Positions 54,550 to 62,721 of a stretch of 64,000 bases of DNA are shown here, in pieces. The notes under the pieces were generated by a model, which saw only the letters and a list, made by a program, of their open reading frames with translations, had not been told where the DNA came from and searched no databases. The stretch is taken from positions 597,809-661,808 of the forward strand of contig JAFLBH010000001.1 in the NCBI GenBank assembly GCA_017303905.1, given 5' to 3'. A program made the position numbers and the translations under genes. Source of the DNA: Bacteroidota bacterium. Its GTDB lineage: Bacteria > Bacteroidota > Bacteroidia > B-17B0 > Aurantibacillaceae. How positions within the stretch are numbered: the first letter of the stretch is position 1; the number at the start of each line of letters is the position of its first letter.

Positions 54550-55182
54550 TTAAATTTTGCCGTTTGTGGCAAGCTGCTTTAACAACTCATTATTTACAAT
54601 GCGTAACCTTCGGTCTTTGAAGCTTACTATTTTTTTACCTTCCATGTTTTGTAAAGTTTTATACACATAATTTATTGTGGTGCCTATTAAGTTAGCAAGG
54701 TCTTTGGTTGTAACAACGCTTGGAATAATCCCATTACATTTAATGGAATTTAGTTTAATAAGTAAATTAGCCATATTACAGGTAACACTTCTTTGTGTAA
54801 CATTCATCAGATTCACTTCTACCTGATCGGTCATCTCAGAAATATACTGTAGCACCTCCATGTTTAATCGTGAATTTGTTTTGAGTATATTTTGCAAAGG
54901 GGCAATGGATAGCTGTTTGATTTCTGTACCCGGAACTGCATAATAGTATTTATCATTGGCGCTATCGTTAAACAGCTGTTCCAGTCCAATAATGTCTCCT
55001 TCAAAACCTATAGATAAAATGAAAAGCTCATCTTGTTTTTTCTTAAATACTTTGATAGCTCCTTTTTTTATAAGATAGATACTTTCAGCCTTACCATACG
55101 TACTGTTTAGTAAGGTATGTTCAGTGAGCTTTATTGTCTCACTCTGATCGAATAAATGCATTATGCGTTGACTATTTTCCAA
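54550..55182 (-). CDS. Crp/Fnr family regulator without cysteine cluster
   Basis: The 210-residue protein has a cNMP-type fold (KAESIYLIKKGAIKVFKKKQ) and a winged helix with TTKDLANLIGTTINYVYKTL. It lacks the N-terminal cysteines of the other copy. Its recognition helix reads TTINYVYKTL and has no Glu-Arg pair, so it probably binds a different site. It sits in front of proline dehydrogenase. Confidence 0.87.
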   Translation of the reverse strand: MENSQRIMHLFDQSETIKLTEHTLLNSTYGKAESIYLIKKGAIKVFKKKQDELFILSIGFEGDIIGLEQLFNDSANDKYYYAVPGTEIKQLSIAPLQNILKTNSRLNMEVLQYISEMTDQVEVNLMNVTQRSVTCNMANLLIKLNSIKCNGIIPSVVTTKDLANLIGTTINYVYKTLQNMEGKKIVSFKDRRLRIVNNELLKQLATNGKI

Positions 55183-55200
55183 ATTATTCTTGGCTCTATG

Positions 55201-55243
55201 TAAAATTAGATACGCTACATGGCTTTTAATATGATATTAATCA
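55201..55243 (-). promoter_or_regulatory. FNR-like box and -7 element of the second crp gene
   Basis: TGATATTAATCA (55232-55243) is centred 36.5 bp from the last base of minus-strand TAATTTTA (55201-55208), a one-mismatch -7 element. Predicted +1 is about 55196. Confidence 0.55.
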
Positions 55244-55329
55244 TATAACAAAAAGAGCAAAAGGGTCTAAGTATATTAGTTAACGGTAAGAGTTGAATAA
55301 TTTTAGAACATGACAAAAGGCTAAATTTA

Positions 55330-55372
55330 TGACGCCAATCATTTTTGAAACAAAACGCAGATTCTACTTTTA
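55330..55372 (+). promoter_or_regulatory. FNR-like box and -7 element of narK-usp
   Basis: TGACGCCAATCA (55330-55341, one mismatch to the box) is centred 36.5 bp from the last base of TACTTTTA (55365-55372), a one-mismatch -7 element. Predicted +1 is about 55377, which supports the ATG at 55396. Confidence 0.55.
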
Positions 55373-55395
55373 CACCAGAATTAAAGATTATTTTT

Positions 55396-57114
55396 ATGGC
55401 AAGTTTTAAAACATTTCTTAAATCAGGACACCCACCAACTTTGTTCTCTGCTTTTCTGTATTTCGATTTTTGTTTTGCAATCTGGGTTTTAAATGGAGCA
55501 ATGGCGCCATTTATTAGCGAAGAGTTTAATTTATCTCCGGCACAAAAGGGGTTTATGATTTCGGTTCCTATTATGGCAGGAGCTATTATGCGATTTCCAT
55601 TAGGGGTATTGGCACAATATATAGGTAGAAAATGGGCTGCTATGGTTGAGATGGGGCTTATTTTTACTGCGTTGGTTTATGGATATTTTATGGTTGATAC
55701 TTACTCTGAGGTCATTAATATGGGGATTTTATTAGGAATTGCAGGAGCAAGCTTTGGTGTGGCATTATCATTAGGCTCAGGGTGGTTTCCGCCCAAATAT
55801 AAGGGATTGGCAATGGGAATTGCCGGTGCCGGCAATAGTGGTACTGTTTTAGCCATGATTTTTGCTCCTCCGTTGGCTCAAAAATTTGGATGGCAAGCTG
55901 TTTATGGCTTTGGTGCATTGTTTATGCTGTTACCAATGATTGTTATGTTAGTTTTTGCTAAAGAGCCACCTGATACGCATAAGCAATCACTGAAAGAACA
56001 TTTATCTTGTCTTTTCGAAAAGGATGGATGGGTATTTAATTTGATTTATATAATAACCTTTGGTGGTTTTATAGGGCTTTCAACTTTTTTACCTACTTAT
56101 TTCTACGATCAGTTTCACGTTACAAAAGTAGAAGCAGGGCAATTAACTATGTTGGCAGCACTGATGGGAAGTGCAGTTAGGGTTGTTGGAGGATGGGCTT
56201 CTGATAAATGGGGAGGAATAAACACACTTTCATTCATTTTTAGTTTTGTAATTCTGTTCATGATAATCGCATCATTTCAGCTTAATCTGGTAACAACAAC
56301 CATTTTATTTATGTTATCATTTGCTGCATTAGGTGCAGGTAACGGGGCGCTGTTTCAATTGGTGCCATTACGTTGGCCCTTAGCAACAGCTGTTGCCGGT
56401 AGTATGATTGGAGAAATAGGTGCACTAGGTGGCAGCTTTATTCCAAATGCTATGGGAATTTCAAAACAAAGCACAGGATCATTTTCATGGGGCTTTCTTG
56501 CTTTCGCAGCACTAGCTGTAATAGCCTTTGTCATACTTAGGGTAGCACAAAAAAAATGGACTAAAAAATGGGTTGGTCCGGGCGGTCGCGCAATATTTAA
56601 ACCGGAGACAATCGAAGTTGAAATACAAGAACACATTGAAGGGCAAAAAATGCAACCTGCAAGAAGTGGTGAATTTGCTTACCGTACAATTATTTACCCA
56701 ATTGGGAATTCTGAACTTGCCGAAAAAGCAAGAGAACAAGCTGCTTACCTGGCTAAAAAAACAGGAGCAAGTTTATTGCTGCTTTATGTAAATCAAAAGT
56801 CTCACAGTACCGGAATATTAGCAACCGATTCTGAAAATTTTGCGCAAATACGTGAAAGTTGGATAAATGAGGGCAAACAGATTCTATTAAATGAAGCAAA
56901 AAAACTAAAAGATATGGAGGTAACTAATATAGAAGCTGTATTTGGACAGGGGGATGTTGCTACAGAAATTGTAACAATTGCCAAAGAAAGGAACGCGGAG
57001 CTTATTTTGCTTGCAAGTCATAAAGCGTCTCCACTCGGAAAATTATTAATGGGCAGCCGAACATACGATGTCTTTTTGGATGCTCCTTGTCCTGTATTAA
57101 GAATTGTCAGATAA
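55396..57114 (+). CDS. narK: NarK-type nitrate/nitrite transporter fused to a UspA domain
   Basis: The 572-residue protein has a major-facilitator domain (about 1-400) with NarK-like segments: FAIWVLNGAMAPFISEEFNL, KGFMISVPIMAGAIMRFPLG and GIAGASFGVALSLGSGWFPP. A UspA-like domain (about 426-572) has RTIIYPIGNSELAEKAREQA and ELILLASHKASPLGKLLMGS. The UspA glycine motif is reduced, so ATP binding is uncertain. The transporter part moves nitrate or nitrite across the inner membrane. The ATG at 55396 is preferred over TTG 55345, as promoter spacing fits it. It is followed 26 bases later by a second NarK gene. Confidence 0.88.
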   Translation: MASFKTFLKSGHPPTLFSAFLYFDFCFAIWVLNGAMAPFISEEFNLSPAQKGFMISVPIMAGAIMRFPLGVLAQYIGRKWAAMVEMGLIFTALVYGYFMVDTYSEVINMGILLGIAGASFGVALSLGSGWFPPKYKGLAMGIAGAGNSGTVLAMIFAPPLAQKFGWQAVYGFGALFMLLPMIVMLVFAKEPPDTHKQSLKEHLSCLFEKDGWVFNLIYIITFGGFIGLSTFLPTYFYDQFHVTKVEAGQLTMLAALMGSAVRVVGGWASDKWGGINTLSFIFSFVILFMIIASFQLNLVTTTILFMLSFAALGAGNGALFQLVPLRWPLATAVAGSMIGEIGALGGSFIPNAMGISKQSTGSFSWGFLAFAALAVIAFVILRVAQKKWTKKWVGPGGRAIFKPETIEVEIQEHIEGQKMQPARSGEFAYRTIIYPIGNSELAEKAREQAAYLAKKTGASLLLLYVNQKSHSTGILATDSENFAQIRESWINEGKQILLNEAKKLKDMEVTNIEAVFGQGDVATEIVTIAKERNAELILLASHKASPLGKLLMGSRTYDVFLDAPCPVLRIVR

Positions 57115-57140
57115 AATAAATAAAACCTATAAAAAACGTT

Positions 57141-58736
57141 ATGGCTAAAACATGGTTAGATAAATGGGATCCCGAAGATGATAATTTTTGGGAATCCGAA
57201 GGAAAAAAAATTGCTTGGAGAACGTTATGGATAACAACGTTTACGTTAATACTCTCGTTTGCCACATGGTTTATGATGAGTGCAATTGTTGTAAAGCTCC
57301 CATCGATAGGATTTAAGTTTACGCCTGATCAATTATTCTGGTTAGCCGCTATGCCGGGATTAGCTGCAGGAACATTGCGTATAGTTCATACGTTTCTTTT
57401 GCCAATATATGGTACAAGGCACATCATCACAGTTGCTACTATAATTAAACTTATTCCGGTAATTGGAATTGGTTTGGCAGTAATGGATCCAAATACTCCA
57501 TTTTGGGTATTTATGGTGTTAGCTTTTACTTCCGGTTTTGGTGGCGGTGATTTCTCTTCTTACATGCCAAGTACTAATATGTTTTTCCCAAAACGATTGA
57601 AAGGAACTGCTCTCGGCATACAGGCTGGAATCGGAAACTTTGGTGTTTCTGTCGCACAGTTTGTAACGCCGGCAATTTTAGGTTTGGCTATTTATGGTGC
57701 TTCACAAGTGTCAACCGGTATTGATGCAAAAGAAGCTACCGCAACTTTAAAAGAAATGGATGGAGCTAAAAGAACAGAGGTGTTTGCTTCGTTAGACACC
57801 GGCATTCAATCAAAAATTATTTTAAATATCCCTAAAAAAATTAAGGATTCAATTAAGCAAACCGTTTCGTTAACTGATAAAGTCGCATTCTTTAATGCTT
57901 GCCCTGCTAAAGCGCAAGGAAAAGCAATCAGTTCTATTCATCCTAAAGCTGGCGAAAAGGTGATGAAGAAAATGAACGAGAACACAAAAGCTGTAAAGAA
58001 TAAAGATGTTTATTTACAGTCAGCAGCATTTTGGTACGCACCACTTTTGATTATTCTAGGTATTATATGCTGGGTTTATTTGAGAAGTATACCGGTAAAG
58101 GCTTCTTTCAAAGAACAACTGGATATTTTTGGCAGCAAACATACTTGGTTTTGTACAATTACTTATGTAATGACATTCGGAGGGTTTTCAGGTCTGGCCG
58201 CCGCATTTCCGTTAATGATAAAAACGCTCTATGGAAATTTCCCTAATGCGCCTGACCCTTTGGCATACGCGTTTTACGGACCACTAATTGGTTCAGCCAG
58301 CCGTGTCATATTTGGATTTATTGCCGATAAAGTTGGCGGAGCCATTCTTACCACTTTAACAGGTGTTGGATTAATAGTGGGAAGTGCTATCTTGATTTCA
58401 CAGGGATTATTGAACCCAACAAGTGTTGATCAGTTTCCGCTGTTCCTTGGTGTTATGTTAGGTTTATTCTTTTTTACCGGTATTGGTAACGCCGGAACCT
58501 TCCGTCAGTATCCAATAATCTTTTCCGAAAATCAACGTCAGGCAGCAGGAGTTCTAGGTTGGACGGGTGCTATTGCAGCATATGGCCCATTCATATTTGC
58601 AACTTTAATTGGCAATGCTATTACAGCAACAGGAAGCGCAAATCGATTCTTTATCGGTCTTCTTGTATTCGCTGTTATTGGAACTGTAATCAATTGGTAT
58701 TACTATCAACGTAAAGGATGTGAAAGACCAAGTTAA
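57141..58736 (+). CDS. NarK-type nitrate/nitrite transporter with large loop insertion
   Basis: The 531-residue transporter has the NarK signature in WLAAMPGLAAGTLRIVHTFL, FTSGFGGGDFSSYMPSTNMF and GLFFFTGIGNAGTFRQYPII, close to the nitrate-signature glycine motifs. A lysine-rich insertion of about 110 residues (about 184-293) lies between two membrane helices, probably outside the inner membrane. With the preceding gene it forms a NarK1/NarK2 pair. One may be a nitrate/proton symporter and the other a nitrate/nitrite antiporter, as in other tandem pairs. A porin gene follows 17 bases later. Confidence 0.88.
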   Translation: MAKTWLDKWDPEDDNFWESEGKKIAWRTLWITTFTLILSFATWFMMSAIVVKLPSIGFKFTPDQLFWLAAMPGLAAGTLRIVHTFLLPIYGTRHIITVATIIKLIPVIGIGLAVMDPNTPFWVFMVLAFTSGFGGGDFSSYMPSTNMFFPKRLKGTALGIQAGIGNFGVSVAQFVTPAILGLAIYGASQVSTGIDAKEATATLKEMDGAKRTEVFASLDTGIQSKIILNIPKKIKDSIKQTVSLTDKVAFFNACPAKAQGKAISSIHPKAGEKVMKKMNENTKAVKNKDVYLQSAAFWYAPLLIILGIICWVYLRSIPVKASFKEQLDIFGSKHTWFCTITYVMTFGGFSGLAAAFPLMIKTLYGNFPNAPDPLAYAFYGPLIGSASRVIFGFIADKVGGAILTTLTGVGLIVGSAILISQGLLNPTSVDQFPLFLGVMLGLFFFTGIGNAGTFRQYPIIFSENQRQAAGVLGWTGAIAAYGPFIFATLIGNAITATGSANRFFIGLLVFAVIGTVINWYYYQRKGCERPS

Positions 58737-58753
58737 ACTAAAAATGTATCCAT

Positions 58754-60145
58754 ATGAAAACAAAAATTATTTCAAAATTGATCAGCGGATTAGCAGCAGG
58801 TATTTTGTTGGCTAATACTGCGAATGCACAATTTTCATTGTCGGGACAGTATATGGCTCGTGGTGAGTATAGACATGGATATTCAACATTATCGGATACG
58901 AATATGAAAGCGGGTGCTTTCGTTTCACAACGTATGCGATTGAATGGTGAATACAAGCATGAAAAATTCAGAATATATGCTTCTGTTCAGGATGTAAGAA
59001 CATGGGGGAATGTGGGACACTCTGTAATTGACAACACAGCCGGGCTCTCACTGTTTGAAGGTTATGGGGAATTGTTCTTCACAAAAAAATTTAAAGCAAA
59101 AATTGGCCGACAAGTTCTATCCTACGATGACGATAGAATTTTAGGAGGATTAGATTGGGCTATGCAAGCGCGCCGACACGACGCGGGTGTGTTTATGTAT
59201 ACAGATAGTACCTGGCAGGTTCATGTTGGAGGAACGTATAATCAAAATGCAGAAGCCAATAAAAATATTCCATACACTGTTACAAATGGTGCAGTAAACA
59301 ACTACCAATCATTTCAGTATTTATGGGCAAATAAGCAATTTAAAAACCTCAATGCGAGTTTCTTGTTTCTAAATAACGGTATGCCATTTGTACACCTTAA
59401 CGGAGTAACAGGTGTAAAATCTAATATTATTTTGTATCAGCAAACGATGGGCTTGCGCGCAGAATATAAAAGTGATAAACTGCAAGCATTCTTTTATGGA
59501 TATTATCAAATGGGTGATGATGCAACTGCTTCAGCAACTTCATCAAATACACCTAAGTATGAAAAAACAAGCGCATATGATATTTGTGCGGAAGTAGGGT
59601 ACAAACCTATAAAAGGCTTGTTGGTAACATTAGGAGCTGAGTATCTTTCCGGTAATGATGAAACAGATACTACGAAAGCATATCGCATAGTTAATCACGC
59701 GTTTAATCCTTATTACGGGACTAATCATCGATTTAATGGTTATATGGATTATTTCTATGTTGGAAATCATGGAAGCAGTGTTGGATTATTGGATGGATAC
59801 CTACGTGTAACATATACCTATAAGAAAGTGATGGCCGGAATAAATGGACACTATTTTAATGCTGCAGCTCCTGTAAGAGACAGACAAGAAGGATTTAAGG
59901 TCGTTAATAATAAATACGTTCCATTGGCTTCAAATCATTTAGGAGGCGAATTAGACTTTACTTTAAGCTACAATTTTGCAGAAGGAGTTGCTATTCAAGG
60001 CGGTTATTCGCAATTCTTTGGCGCAGCAGCTTTACAACACTTAAGAGGCGCTGTGAGTTTGCAGCCTAAAAGCAATTGGGCATACCTCTCAGTTATTATA
60101 CGTCCGGGTAAAATTGCATGGCCTAAAGTTGGTTTAAAAATGTAA
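58754..60145 (+). CDS. Alginate-export-like outer-membrane porin
   Basis: The 463-residue protein has a signal peptide ending at NTANAQ and many aromatic beta strands typical of a barrel, such as FSLSGQYMARGEYRHGYSTL, FRIYASVQDVRTWGNVGHSV and FKAKIGRQVLSYDDDRILGG. The N-terminal half resembles alginate-export (AlgE-type) porins. It is the last gene of the narK operon, so it may let nitrate or nitrite cross the outer membrane. That is inference from position. Confidence 0.8.
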   Translation: MKTKIISKLISGLAAGILLANTANAQFSLSGQYMARGEYRHGYSTLSDTNMKAGAFVSQRMRLNGEYKHEKFRIYASVQDVRTWGNVGHSVIDNTAGLSLFEGYGELFFTKKFKAKIGRQVLSYDDDRILGGLDWAMQARRHDAGVFMYTDSTWQVHVGGTYNQNAEANKNIPYTVTNGAVNNYQSFQYLWANKQFKNLNASFLFLNNGMPFVHLNGVTGVKSNIILYQQTMGLRAEYKSDKLQAFFYGYYQMGDDATASATSSNTPKYEKTSAYDICAEVGYKPIKGLLVTLGAEYLSGNDETDTTKAYRIVNHAFNPYYGTNHRFNGYMDYFYVGNHGSSVGLLDGYLRVTYTYKKVMAGINGHYFNAAAPVRDRQEGFKVVNNKYVPLASNHLGGELDFTLSYNFAEGVAIQGGYSQFFGAAALQHLRGAVSLQPKSNWAYLSVIIRPGKIAWPKVGLKM

Positions 60146-60176
60146 TAGAAACTGAGAACGTTCATTCTCTTAAACA

Positions 60177-60219
60177 TGACGCTAATCATAGTATGTAACT
60201 TAGTTCCTTATTACATTTA
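60177..60219 (+). promoter_or_regulatory. FNR-like box and -7 element of the mbnP-like pair
   Basis: TGACGCTAATCA (60177-60188, one mismatch) is centred 36.5 bp from the last base of TACATTTA (60212-60219), a one-mismatch -7 element. Predicted +1 is about 60224, with the ATG at 60246. Confidence 0.55.
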
Positions 60220-60245
60220 TAGGTACAAAGAGTTAATTTATATCA

Positions 60246-60989
60246 ATGGTTAGATTTAGTAAAATCTTTGTTAGTTTTTTAGAAGGATTGCCATTTGTGG
60301 TGGCAATCCTTTTTTTATTTGGTTGCAGAAAGGAGGATATTATGCCTGAATATTCGAAAGCAAAGTTTTCTCTTATACTTAAAAACGCTAACACCACGAT
60401 TATTTGGGATAGTTTAAATAATACGAATGCAGCCGGAAATATTTATAGTGTTGAAAGCCTTCAGTTTTATATTTCTGATCTTACATTCAAAAACAGTAAA
60501 AAAACAATTACGTCGAATAAGATAATTTATATCGATGGCTCTGTTAACTCCACCTGTAGTTTTTTGATTGACTCGATTGCCCCGGGCGATTATACTGAGG
60601 TTTCATTCGTGATTGGGTTAAGTAATTTAAAAAATATTTCAGGAAGTTTGCCAAACACCATAGAAAATTTAAACATGGCTTGGCCCGATGGAATGGGGGG
60701 TGGTTATCACTTCATGAAATTAGAAGGAAGATATTTGGATACCTTAGCGATAAAACGAGGATACGCTATTCATTTAGGCAAAAATAATTTTCAACCAAAA
60801 ATTACGATTTCCAAAAAGCTAACGCAAAAATTTTGGAATCATGAGTATAAATTAGTTTTTAATATTAATGAGGTTTTTCAAAGTCCTAATTTGTACAATC
60901 TGAATTTTGAAAATAATTATACCATGAATGATACTGTTGCTAACAGAAAAATAATTAATAACATAAAGGATGCGTTTAGCCTGGAGTAA
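60246..60989 (+). CDS. MbnP-like lipoprotein
   Basis: The 247-residue protein has a lipobox Cys27 (LFLFGC) and the MbnP pattern, including ESLQFYISDLTFKNSKKT, NMAWPDGMGGGYHFMKLEG and a beta-rich body. MbnP proteins bind copper, and a Trp is modified by the partner MbnH. The next gene overlaps it by 20 bases and encodes a MauG/MbnH-like diheme protein, so the pair fits. An FNR-like box controls them. The role in nitrate respiration is not known. Confidence 0.8.
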   Translation: MVRFSKIFVSFLEGLPFVVAILFLFGCRKEDIMPEYSKAKFSLILKNANTTIIWDSLNNTNAAGNIYSVESLQFYISDLTFKNSKKTITSNKIIYIDGSVNSTCSFLIDSIAPGDYTEVSFVIGLSNLKNISGSLPNTIENLNMAWPDGMGGGYHFMKLEGRYLDTLAIKRGYAIHLGKNNFQPKITISKKLTQKFWNHEYKLVFNINEVFQSPNLYNLNFENNYTMNDTVANRKIINNIKDAFSLE

Positions 60990-61977
60990 AATATTAAGTG
61001 TATTGTTTCTTGCTTTGGTTTGGGCTTGTAATAAAAAAGAGCCCTATGCAACAACGTCACAAGCTCCTCTTACGCCATACGCTATAGATGTTCCGGCGTA
61101 TTTTCCAAAACTAAATATTCCCGACAATAATCCGGTAACGGTTGAAGGAATCGAATTGGGAAGGAGATTGTATTACGATACGATTTTATCCAATAACGGA
61201 AAGTCTTGTTCGTCATGCCATGTGCCAAATGAATCGTTCTCTGCTTCCGGGGTTAATTCATTGCCACACATCAATCTCGGATTCAATACTAATTTTTTAT
61301 GGAACGGTAAAGTAAGCGGTAGTGTCGAAGACATCATGCTTTTTGAAGTGAAAGATTTTTTCAATACCGATATCAATAAAGTTAACAACTCAACACTTTA
61401 TAGCGATTTATTTAAACGTGTATACGATGTCGATGAAATAACGCATTATGATTTAGCAAAGGCGCTTTCACAATTTATTCGTGTGATGGTATCGCAGAAT
61501 TCGAAATTTGACAAATTTGTGAAACATCAAATTGATTTAACGGAGCCGGAATTGCGAGGGTTTAATATTTTTAATTCAGAAAAGGGTGATTGTTTTCATT
61601 GCCATTCGTTAGGACTTTTTTCCGATAATCGCTTTCATAACATTGGAATTGATTCGCTGTTCTCAGGAGTTAATTTAGGACGCTATAATATTACAGGATT
61701 ACAATCCGATATCGGATTATTTAAATCCCCTACATTACGAAATATTGAGCTAACAGCACCGTATATGCACGATGGCAGATTTGCTACTCTTGAGGATGTG
61801 ATTGAGCACTATAACAGTGGTGTAAAACATAGCGCTACACTTGATCCAATCATGACTAAGTCTAGTAAGCAGTTTGGTTTACAATTAACCGAACAAGACA
61901 AGCAAGATTTGATTGCTTTTCTCAAATCGCTGACAGACACTACATTTACTAAAAACCCGCTATTTGTCATTCAATAG
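60970..61977 (+). CDS. MauG/cytochrome-c-peroxidase-like diheme lipoprotein
   Basis: The 335-residue protein has a lipobox Cys20 (LVWACN) and two heme motifs, CSSCH from Cys80 and CFHCH from Cys208. EGIELGRRLYYDTILSNNGK and APYMHDGRFATLEDVIEHYN are cytochrome c peroxidase/MauG stretches. With the MbnP-like gene just before it, a MbnH-like role in oxidising a partner Trp is likely. A simple peroxidase that removes H2O2 is the alternative. Its start overlaps the partner gene by 20 bases. Confidence 0.87.
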   Translation: MRLAWSKILSVLFLALVWACNKKEPYATTSQAPLTPYAIDVPAYFPKLNIPDNNPVTVEGIELGRRLYYDTILSNNGKSCSSCHVPNESFSASGVNSLPHINLGFNTNFLWNGKVSGSVEDIMLFEVKDFFNTDINKVNNSTLYSDLFKRVYDVDEITHYDLAKALSQFIRVMVSQNSKFDKFVKHQIDLTEPELRGFNIFNSEKGDCFHCHSLGLFSDNRFHNIGIDSLFSGVNLGRYNITGLQSDIGLFKSPTLRNIELTAPYMHDGRFATLEDVIEHYNSGVKHSATLDPIMTKSSKQFGLQLTEQDKQDLIAFLKSLTDTTFTKNPLFVIQ

Positions 61978-61979
61978 TA

Positions 61980-62022
61980 TGATTAAAATCATACAGTTTG
62001 TTTATTTTTATACCGTTATTTG
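61980..62022 (+). promoter_or_regulatory. FNR-like box and -7 element of the hemerythrin-moaA operon
   Basis: TGATTAAAATCA (61980-61991) is centred 36.5 bp from the last base of GTTATTTG (62015-62022), where TTTG matches the -7 element. Predicted +1 is about 62027, which supports the ATG at 62040. Confidence 0.6.
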
Positions 62023-62039
62023 CTTTAAAACATAACGAT

Positions 62040-62714
62040 ATGATCGACTTAAAAGAAACTAATAAAAAGGACCCTATTAAAAGAAATGTGGAGCATGGGT
62101 TAGACAACATGAAAGGTTGTACTCCTTTTGATCCTCCTTCTGTTTACGAAGAGGAGAAGAAGCCAAAGGTTGATTTTAAAACTATGCATGAAACATTACA
62201 GGAGTTAGTACGTGAACACGAAGTGGCGACTGCGGAAATTGATAAATTTGAAACTGCTTTAGCAGAGTTCAAAACAAATGGCTATAACGTCACATCGGAG
62301 ATAAATTATGCATTTTCAGATTTTTTTAAATTTTACGATAACAAATTATTAGTTCACAATGAAAAGGAGGATAAGGTACTTTTCCCACTCTTAAATAAAA
62401 AACTTTTGGAGTCAGGCGAACACAGTACAGGCGACAACCCAAAAACAGCCATTGATGTGATGGAAGATGATCATGTTAAATTTATTCAGTTGGGCACATT
62501 GGCATTTAATTTATTAGGATTGGCAACACGAATTCAAGATGTTACTTCAAGAATGTTTGTGTATGATACTGCTTATGATACATGCCGTGAATTTACGGAG
62601 CTTCTAAGACTTCATATTTACCGCGAAGATTATACGTTGTTTCCTTTAGCTCAGAAATTAATCAGTGAAGATGAGTTTAATCAATTACTTAATCAACATA
62701 AGAAATTCAAATAA
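62040..62714 (+). CDS. Hemerythrin-like domain protein
   Basis: The 224-residue protein is mostly helical, with HHE-type metal ligands: HETLQELVREHEVATAEIDK, LLVHNEKEDKVLFPLLN, MEDDHVKFIQLG and LLRLHIYREDYTLFPLA. This fits an oxygen-, NO- or iron-related di-iron site like that of the RIC family. The start is ATG 62040; a TTG at 61998 is not supported by the promoter. It begins an operon with moaA and a Crp/Fnr gene and may sense or scavenge NO. Confidence 0.88.
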   Translation: MIDLKETNKKDPIKRNVEHGLDNMKGCTPFDPPSVYEEEKKPKVDFKTMHETLQELVREHEVATAEIDKFETALAEFKTNGYNVTSEINYAFSDFFKFYDNKLLVHNEKEDKVLFPLLNKKLLESGEHSTGDNPKTAIDVMEDDHVKFIQLGTLAFNLLGLATRIQDVTSRMFVYDTAYDTCREFTELLRLHIYREDYTLFPLAQKLISEDEFNQLLNQHKKFK

Positions 62715-62721
62715 GCAAAGT

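Noticed and set aside
55345..55395. TTG start for the NarK-UspA gene
   Set aside because: It precedes the predicted transcript start at about 55377.
61998..62039. TTG start for the hemerythrin gene
   Set aside because: It lies before the predicted transcript start at about 62027.
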